A stretch of DNA of 64,000 bases from Thiobacillus sp. (GTDB lineage Bacteria > Pseudomonadota > Gammaproteobacteria > Burkholderiales > Thiobacillaceae), in assembly GCA_019459055.1 (NCBI GenBank), contig JAIBEI010000050.1:124001-188000 (forward strand), given 5' to 3'. Position numbers and translations under genes: made by a program. Within the stretch, counting starts at the first letter, position 1; each line of letters begins with the position of its first letter. This document shows, piece by piece, positions 58,798 through 64,000 of this stretch. The notes under the pieces were generated by a model. The model did not search any database, was not told the origin of the DNA, and was given only the letters and a program-made list of their open reading frames with translations.

Positions 58798-60099
58798 TTA
58801 GGCGGCTGACTGCTTGTTCTCGTTCCACTTCTCGACCTGCTCATCCCAGTCGTCGCCACGGAAGTACGGGTTGGCGCGCGGCTGGCTGATCATGTTGGGA
58901 TCGACCGGAATATCCAGGCCTTCCAGGAAGTTGGCCAGGCCGATACGCTCGATCATTTCGCCGGTGCGCTCGTGCTCCAGCGCGTTTTCCGCGAAGAAGT
59001 CGATGACATTGCGCGACAGCTCGTTCAGCTTTTCGAAGTCCTCGTCGGACTCCATCTTCATGAACGGAATCACCACGGTACCCATGGTCGCGCCGATCTT
59101 CAGAACGCTCTTGCCGCCCACCAGGATGGTGACGCCCTTGTCGTTGCCGGGCAGCAGGCCGCCAGGAATGACGTTCAGGCAATGCATGCAGCGCACGCAG
59201 TTCTTGTTGTCGATGCACAGGGCATTGCCGTCGCCCAGCTTGGCAACCGACACGGTGTCGCTGGCGACAACCTTGTCAGCGGCAACCAGGGTGATGGCCT
59301 TGGTCGGGCACTTGCTGATCACGTCGTTGACGAGATCGGACATGCCGTGCGCCTTGTAATAATCCTGAACCTGCGCCTCGTTGACGCGGATGTTGTCGCG
59401 CCAGGTGCCGATGGTGGCCATGTCGGAACGCTGGATGGCGTTGACGCAGTCGTTCGGGCAGCCGGAGAACTTGAACTTGAATTTGTACGGCAGGGACGGG
59501 CGGTGCATGTCGTCGATGTTGTTGTTGATGACGATACGCAGGGCCTTGGCTTCATCGAAGCAGGACATTTCGCAGCGGGCAGCGCCCACGCAGGACATCG
59601 AGGTGCGCAGAGCAGGGCCGGCGCCACCGAGGTCGAAGCCCATATCGTTGAACCTGTCGAAAGCCTTCTGGACATCCTCCGTCTTACAGCCCTGCAGCAT
59701 GATGTCGCCGGACTGGCCGTGGAACGCGATCATGCCCGAACCACCGGTCTCCATCCAGGCGTCGCACATCTCGCGCAGCAGGTTGGAGGTGTAATGCATG
59801 CCGGCCGGCGGCATGATGCGCAGAGTATGGAACTCGGCCGCCTCGGGGAACAGCGGCTTGTGATTCTCGTCCTTCAGCTCGGTAAAGCGCGGAATGATGC
59901 CGCCGCCGTAACCGAACACACCGACCGTACCGCCCTTCCAGTATCCCTTCATATGCTGGTAGGACGTTTCCAGCTGACCCATCAGGTCAACCATCATGTC
60001 GTTATCCTTGGCCAGACGCTTGAAGCCGGTCACGAAGCTGGGCCACGGGCCTTTCTCGAGCTCGTCCAGATTGGGCGTATCAATCATTTGCTTTGCCAT
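58798..60099 (-). CDS. dsrA: DsrA, dissimilatory sulfite reductase alpha subunit
   Basis: 433 residues, first gene of the dsr cluster, with a clear AGGAGAGAAGA ribosome-binding site. The siroheme-coupled cluster cysteines are in SCVGAARCEMSC and SGCPNDCVNAI, and the ferredoxin domain is CIDNKNCVRCMHC. It oxidises sulfane sulfur to sulfite in partnership with DsrB. The sequence is of the proteobacterial oxidative type judged by context (dsrEFH and dsrL present, no dsrD). Tree placement would confirm this. Confidence 0.97.
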   Translation of the reverse strand: MAKQMIDTPNLDELEKGPWPSFVTGFKRLAKDNDMMVDLMGQLETSYQHMKGYWKGGTVGVFGYGGGIIPRFTELKDENHKPLFPEAAEFHTLRIMPPAGMHYTSNLLREMCDAWMETGGSGMIAFHGQSGDIMLQGCKTEDVQKAFDRFNDMGFDLGGAGPALRTSMSCVGAARCEMSCFDEAKALRIVINNNIDDMHRPSLPYKFKFKFSGCPNDCVNAIQRSDMATIGTWRDNIRVNEAQVQDYYKAHGMSDLVNDVISKCPTKAITLVAADKVVASDTVSVAKLGDGNALCIDNKNCVRCMHCLNVIPGGLLPGNDKGVTILVGGKSVLKIGATMGTVVIPFMKMESDEDFEKLNELSRNVIDFFAENALEHERTGEMIERIGLANFLEGLDIPVDPNMISQPRANPYFRGDDWDEQVEKWNENKQSAA

Positions 60100-60483
60100 T
60101 CTCTTCTCTCCTAGAAAATTCGAAGTGCCCGCTCAGCAGATGGCTCAACGGTATATCTAATATTTTATTGACTGGGCAGCCGCGCCACCATCATTCTCAT
60201 GGGTAAATCACCTACTCCATTGCGGTAGGTCGGCACCTACCCACATGGGGTATGGCGATTTCCCCAACACGGGTATGCCCCATTCAGGCAAAGAATGAGA
60301 CATTACACGCCTGCCACCGGAACCGATAAGAGTATTAAAATATAACCGCTAAGGCAAGCCCTTGCCAAAAACAGGGTTGAAATACCATGCGTTGCCCTCA
60401 TAACGCATACCAGTCTTTACACACAATGTGCGCCAGGCAAAACAGGACACCGATGAAACTTGGAGCACCGCGGATGAAATCCC
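60100..60483. promoter_or_regulatory. Divergent control region of the dsr cluster
   Basis: 384 bases with no gene. A 7-bp palindrome GGTAGGT-CGGC-ACCTACC lies at 60224-60241, and a second, wider one (TGGGG ... CCCCA, 60246-60282) contains the direct repeat GGGTATGSC (60248 and 60271). AT-rich stretches suitable for -10 boxes are at about 60152-60171 (for dsrA) and at 60332-60345 (TATTAAAATATAA, for the plus-strand genes). These are the best candidate operators for sulfur-responsive control. No binding protein can be named. Confidence 0.6.
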
Positions 60484-60705
60484 ATGCCTGAAATCACCCC
60501 CCTAGACAAAATGCGCCTGCCCTTCGGCGGCCAGGAGGTCGAATTCCAGCACCTGACCCACGAATCGGGCGGCGTGCCCTTCCTGCGTATCCGTATCCGG
60601 GAAAACAAGCGCTTCACCATTTTTGACGTCGACCCGGTCAGCGCGCAGAAATGGGCCGACATCATGCAGGCCTGGGCCCGCGATCATGCGGGAGACGCGC
60701 CATGA
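60484..60705 (+). CDS. Small protein of unknown function (first gene of the dsr-divergent unit)
   Basis: 73 residues: a short beta-rich N-terminal part (LPFGGQEVEFQHLTHESGGVPFLRIRIRENKRFTIFDVDP) and an amphipathic C-terminal helix. It has no cysteine and no signal peptide. I do not recognise a family. It overlaps the start of the next gene by 4 bases (ATGA), so the two are translationally coupled and may act together. Confidence 0.65.
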   Translation: MPEITPLDKMRLPFGGQEVEFQHLTHESGGVPFLRIRIRENKRFTIFDVDPVSAQKWADIMQAWARDHAGDAP

Positions 60706-61358
60706 ACTGGGATTGGCCGGAAAACAAGCCCGAGATCTACACGCCCCACATGACCGATCTGCAGTTCGATCTGGTCGGCACGACCATCCCGACCGACAAT
60801 GCGCAGATGCTGGCGGATGCGCTGCAGGACCTGCTGCCGTGGCTGAACGAGGACAGCGGCACCGGCATCCAGCACCTGAAAGGTGCGGAAACCAACAGTG
60901 GCGACGCCTCGCTTAACATCAACCGGCGCACCAAACTGTTCGTGCGCGTGCCCAGGACGCGGGTGGCCGACATGCAGAAACTGGTCGGACAAAGGCTCGA
61001 CTTGGCTGGTCACGCCCTGCACATCGGCAGTTTCAAGACTCGTGAATTCAGCCCGTTCAGCAACATCTACGCCCATTTCGTTGACACGGGCAGCGCCACT
61101 GAAGAACAATTCGTGCAGGACGTGATGCACGAACTGGATGGCCATTTCCAGCTACGTTGCGGGTTTATCTGCGGCATGCCGCAAACGCTGCATAGCGCAT
61201 CCGGCCCCCTCCATGGCTACAGCCTGATGCTCCACGACGTACCGCCGCACAAGTCGCTGCAATTGCAGGACGAGGGCATGGGGCGCAACCGCCTGTTAGG
61301 CTGCGGGATTTTCATCCCGCATAAATCCATCGCGCCTGTGGCTCAGGCGAATTTTTGA
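60702..61358 (+). CDS. Cas6/Cmx6-like RAMP-fold protein in the dsr locus
   Basis: 218 residues. The N-terminal pattern FDLVGTTIPTDNAQMLADAL...LLPWL (residues 22-48), GIQHLKG (56-62) and RRTKLFVRVP (75-84) match the compact Cas6 family known as Cmx6 (type I-MYXAN). The C-terminal end has the RAMP glycine-rich loop EGMGRNRLLGCGIFIPHKS (191-209). Cas6 proteins cut CRISPR precursor RNA; a candidate general base is His58. No CRISPR repeats or other cas genes are in the window, so a non-CRISPR RNA-related role within the sulfur locus is plausible. The family call is from memory of the pattern. Confidence 0.68.
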   Translation: MNWDWPENKPEIYTPHMTDLQFDLVGTTIPTDNAQMLADALQDLLPWLNEDSGTGIQHLKGAETNSGDASLNINRRTKLFVRVPRTRVADMQKLVGQRLDLAGHALHIGSFKTREFSPFSNIYAHFVDTGSATEEQFVQDVMHELDGHFQLRCGFICGMPQTLHSASGPLHGYSLMLHDVPPHKSLQLQDEGMGRNRLLGCGIFIPHKSIAPVAQANF

Positions 61359-61379
61359 AACCAACCGAAAGGAGAAAAC

Positions 61380-61712
61380 ATGTCTTATGTTGTAAATGGT
61401 GAAGAGCTCGAAACCGGCGATGAGGACTTTCTGCTGGAAGCCAATTTCAGTGACGATGTTCCCCCGGTCATCGCCGCGGCGGAAAAAATCACGCTGACCG
61501 ACGAGCACTGGCAGGTCATCAACTACCTGCGCGAAAAATACAAGGACGACGGCCAAACCCCCAACTTCCGCAACATGCTGGCCGAAATACAGGAACTCCA
61601 TCCGGGCACCGACTGGAAGAAAAAACTGTATGAGCTGTTCCCCAACATGCCGGCTCGCCAGGGTTGCCGCGTCGCCGGCCTGCCCAAGCCTTTCGGCAAG
61701 GGCGGCTACTGA
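61380..61712 (+). CDS. DsrC/TusE-family protein lacking the penultimate cysteine
   Basis: 110 residues. The DsrC core is clear (AAAEKITLTDEHWQVINYLREKY, WKKKLYELFPNMPARQGCRVAGLPKP). Cys96 matches Cys99 of DsrC, but the C-terminal arm ends FGKGGY with no penultimate Cys. It can therefore bind sulfur on the inner cysteine but cannot form the intramolecular disulfide/trisulfide of DsrC. It is preceded by AAAGGAGAAAAC and followed by a rhodanese, so a dedicated sulfur-transfer role is likely. Confidence 0.88.
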   Translation: MSYVVNGEELETGDEDFLLEANFSDDVPPVIAAAEKITLTDEHWQVINYLREKYKDDGQTPNFRNMLAEIQELHPGTDWKKKLYELFPNMPARQGCRVAGLPKPFGKGGY

Positions 61713-61802
61713 TTCAGGATTACGGGGTCGGGAATCAGGATTCAGACATGACGCGGCGAAGCCGTACTACCCCTGGCCCCTGTATCCTGATCCCTACGCC
61801 CC

Positions 61803-62651
61803 ATGTTCACCAATACCCTCGTCACCACCGAAGACCTGGCCGCGCATCTGGATGACCCGAACTGGGTCATTCTGGATTGCCGTTTCACCCTGACCGATCC
61901 CGATGCCGGCCGCCAGGCCTACGCGAAAGCCCATATCCCGGGCGCACGCTATGTTCATCTGGACGACGATCTTTCCGCCTCCGTCGGCGAAACCACGGGG
62001 CGGCATCCGCTGCCCGACCCCCACGCGCTGGCCGAAAAGCTCTGCACGTGGGGGGTCGGTGTCAACAAGCAGGTGGTGGTGTACGACGACAGTTATGGCT
62101 CCATGGCTGTGCGGCTGTGGTGGATGATGCGCTGGCTCGGTCACCCCGGGGTGGCGTTGCTGGACGGCGGCTATCCGAAATGGCTGCGCGAAAAACGCCC
62201 GGTCAATGCCGAAGTGCCGACACCGCACAAGGCGGCTTGCGCCTGCCTGCCCGAACCCACCCAGATCGTGGCGACGGACGAAGTGTTGCGTGCCTCGCAG
62301 ACCGGCGAGCAACTCATTATCGACGCGCGTCCGGATCGCCGCTTCTCCGGCGAATTCGAGCCGCTCGACCCGGTGGCCGGGCACGTGCCCGGCGCCATCA
62401 ACTGGCCGTTTGACGAAAACCTCGACGTGGACGGCACCTATCTGCCGCCCGAGGCGTTGCGCGAAAATTATCAGGCGCTGCTGAAAGGCAAGCCGGCCTG
62501 GCAGGTCATCCACATGTGCGGCTCCGGTGTCACCGCCTGCCACAATATTCTGGCGATGGAAATCGCCGGCCTTCCCGGTTCACGGCTCTACCCCGGTTCA
62601 TGGAGCGAGTGGATCACCGATCCAGCGCGCCCCGTTGCCACCGGCGAATAA
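61803..62651 (+). CDS. Two-domain sulfurtransferase (rhodanese/3-mercaptopyruvate type)
   Basis: 282 residues with two rhodanese domains. The N-terminal one is inactive (WVILDCRFTLTDPDAGRQAY); the C-terminal one has the catalytic loop CGSGVTA with Cys239. CGSGVTA is the loop usual for 3-mercaptopyruvate sulfurtransferases (SseA). It is probably a source of persulfide sulfur for the adjacent DsrC-like protein. A short stretch of decaying repeats (GGAATCAGGATTCAG, about 61731-61745) fills the gap before it. Confidence 0.88.
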   Translation: MFTNTLVTTEDLAAHLDDPNWVILDCRFTLTDPDAGRQAYAKAHIPGARYVHLDDDLSASVGETTGRHPLPDPHALAEKLCTWGVGVNKQVVVYDDSYGSMAVRLWWMMRWLGHPGVALLDGGYPKWLREKRPVNAEVPTPHKAACACLPEPTQIVATDEVLRASQTGEQLIIDARPDRRFSGEFEPLDPVAGHVPGAINWPFDENLDVDGTYLPPEALRENYQALLKGKPAWQVIHMCGSGVTACHNILAMEIAGLPGSRLYPGSWSEWITDPARPVATGE

Positions 62652-62663
62652 AGGAAAACGCTC

Positions 62664-63284
62664 ATGGTCAAACCCGTCAAAGTCCGCACCATCTGGTTCA
62701 AGAAGGACGGCGAACGCAGCGCCGGGGAAATCGCCAGCGCGGTTGCCTCGACCATCTGGCGCGTTGCCGACAAGGCCGTCGACAACCTCGGCCGCGAAAA
62801 TTACGACATCATCACCCCGGCGCGCGGGTTCAAGCTGATCGCCGAGTTTGTCGCCTTCCTGGCGCATTACTGCGACCGCATGGCCTACACCTCGCAGACG
62901 CCCGAACGCCGCATCGAAGTGCTGCAGGCGATCGCCAACCGGCTGGGCGAAGTGATGGAGGAAAACATCATCGAGTCGGCCGGCCCCGATCCCAGCCGCA
63001 ACTTCAAGGCCGAATTCATCGACTTCCTGAACCGCCGCTTTGCCGATTACGCCGAGTTCGAGTTCCCTGACGACGACAAGGCCAGCTTCCCCGCACTGCG
63101 CTTCCTCAGCCTGCAGATCCGCGAGGAGATGGGCGACGACGACAAGACCTGGATCATGGACCAGATCATGGACATCGAAATGCCGGAGATGATGGGCACG
63201 GTGAGGAAGAGCTTCAAGGGCCTGCTGTCCGACGCGCCGGTCAAGCGCGGTTTCGGCTCGCCCGACATGCTGCCCCCAGAGTAA
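62664..63284 (+). CDS. Conserved-looking helical protein of unknown function
   Basis: 206 residues, mainly predicted alpha-helix with no signal peptide or membrane segment. Features are an N-terminal VRTIWFKKDGERSAGEIASAVASTIW, a central FKLIAEFVAFLAHYCDRMAYTSQTPERR and an acidic C-terminal half rich in D/E/M. It has one cysteine (in AHYCDR). I do not recognise the family. Its place between a rhodanese and a dioxygenase-like gene in the dsr-divergent unit suggests a link to sulfur metabolism. Confidence 0.75.
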   Translation: MVKPVKVRTIWFKKDGERSAGEIASAVASTIWRVADKAVDNLGRENYDIITPARGFKLIAEFVAFLAHYCDRMAYTSQTPERRIEVLQAIANRLGEVMEENIIESAGPDPSRNFKAEFIDFLNRRFADYAEFEFPDDDKASFPALRFLSLQIREEMGDDDKTWIMDQIMDIEMPEMMGTVRKSFKGLLSDAPVKRGFGSPDMLPPE

Positions 63285-63290
63285 TTTCAA

Positions 63291-64000
63291 ATGCCGTCGC
63301 CGTTCGATCTGGCCAACGAGAGCGGCTACCGCGCCTGGCGCGCTGCGCGGCTTGCCGCCTACCCGCGCAGCGTCGACGAACTGGTCGTGCCGCTGGCCGA
63401 TCCGCGCCATCTCACGCCAGACGAAATCGACGCCCTCGAAACCCGCTGCGCGCGCGCCAACATGGCGATCTATAGCGCGCCGCACCTGCCCGCCGCCGAC
63501 AAGTCGATCCCCAAACAGCTAGGGCAGCAGCTCGGCCTGGTCCGCCTGGAAGGCAACTACCTTGCCGACGAGGACGGGCTGTCCAGCATCACCCCGGCGG
63601 ACGACGAGGGCGGCGGGCGCGGCGAATTCATTCCCTACACCCACAAGCCGATCAACTGGCACACCGACGGCTACTACAATGCGCCCGACCGCCGCATCCT
63701 CGGCATGACCCTGCACTGCGCGCAGGACGCCGAAGAAGGCGGCGAGAACGCCCTGCTCGATCATGAAATCGCCTATATCCAGCTGCGTGATGCCAGCCCC
63801 GATTACGTCGCCGCGCTGATGCAACCTGACGCGATGACCATCCCCGCGCGCATGGACGAGGGCAACATTGCCCGGGCCGAGCAGTGCGGGCCGGTGTTCG
63901 CGATCGATCCCGAGCAGGGCTTTCTTACCATGCGCTACACCGCGCGCACCCGCTCCATCGTGTGGAAAGAGGACGCCGTCACCCAAGCCGCGGTCAGAAT
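63291..64000 (+). CDS. TauD/TfdA-like Fe(II)/2-oxoglutarate dioxygenase (partial, runs off the right edge)
   Basis: The first 236 codons are in the window, starting at the ATG at 63291, seven bases after the previous stop. The iron-ligand motif HTD (His124, Asp126) is in PINWHTDGYYN, preceded by NYLADEDGLSSITPADDEGG and followed by a cluster typical of the TauD superfamily (EGGENALLDHEIAY). The second His and the 2-oxoglutarate Arg should lie beyond the edge. Substrate unknown. A role in opening an organosulfur compound would fit the context but is inference. Confidence 0.8.
   Translation, partial: MPSPFDLANESGYRAWRAARLAAYPRSVDELVVPLADPRHLTPDEIDALETRCARANMAIYSAPHLPAADKSIPKQLGQQLGLVRLEGNYLADEDGLSSITPADDEGGGRGEFIPYTHKPINWHTDGYYNAPDRRILGMTLHCAQDAEEGGENALLDHEIAYIQLRDASPDYVAALMQPDAMTIPARMDEGNIARAEQCGPVFAIDPEQGFLTMRYTARTRSIVWKEDAVTQAAVR

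Noticed and set aside
60484-64000. A CRISPR array to go with the Cas6-like gene
   Set aside because: I looked for regularly spaced direct repeats of 25-40 bases around the gene and in the dsr control region and saw none. The palindromes at 60224-60282 are not spaced repeats.

Overview
This 64 kb window looks like chromosomal DNA from a Thiobacillus-like betaproteobacterium: a high-GC, autotrophic sulfur oxidiser. The main support is a complete reverse dissimilatory sulfite reductase cluster (about 45.9-60.1 kb, minus strand), with dsrEFH and dsrL present and no dsrD seen. A phosphoribulokinase gene of the Calvin cycle (15.6 kb) fits the same picture. Housekeeping gene order (leuS-lptE-holA-proA-nadD-rsfS-rlmH-maf-rng; dusB-fis-purH-purD) is typical of Betaproteobacteria.

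Layout. 0-3.7 kb (minus): an Mla-type ABC ATPase and STAS-permease, homoserine succinyltransferase and a P-loop ATPase. 3.9-5.3 kb: yceH and a 3-methyladenine glycosylase. 5.6-14.7 kb (minus): nine housekeeping genes, several joined by 4-base overlaps. 14.9-16.5 kb (plus): a secreted GlcG-like protein and phosphoribulokinase, followed by a terminator. 16.6-20.8 kb (minus): an OmpA lipoprotein and a PAS/GGDEF/EAL regulator split by a frameshift. 20.9-28.7 kb: a MoaD-like protein, uvrD, membrane proteins, a LOG protein, polA and mscL. 28.8-40.9 kb (plus): dusB-fis-purH-purD-tsaC-hemF, a large PBP-like protein, a two-component system, a GFA-like protein, a MITE and a PhnA-like protein. 41.0-45.7 kb (minus): a DHOD-like protein and pyruvate:ferredoxin oxidoreductase. 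45.9-60.1 kb (minus): dsrABEFHCMKLJOPNR-cysG. 60.5-64 kb (plus, divergent): an unknown small protein, a Cas6/Cmx6-like RAMP protein, a one-cysteine DsrC paralogue, a rhodanese, an unknown protein and a partial Fe(II)/2-oxoglutarate dioxygenase-like gene.

Working model of the dsr region: DsrAB oxidises sulfur delivered through DsrEFH and DsrC. DsrMKJOP and DsrL pass electrons to membrane and soluble carriers. CysG makes the siroheme for DsrAB, and DsrN may amidate it.

The two most unusual things seen are these. (1) A 51-nucleotide palindromic element (five copies, one decayed) sits in intergenic DNA and also inside holA and twice inside uvrD. All genic copies are read in the same open frame as a 17-residue insert, and the hairpin tip changes in a compensated way between copies. 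(2) A stand-alone Cas6-superfamily-like protein lies in the sulfur-oxidation locus, with no CRISPR array in the window. No tRNA, rRNA or CRISPR array was recognised.
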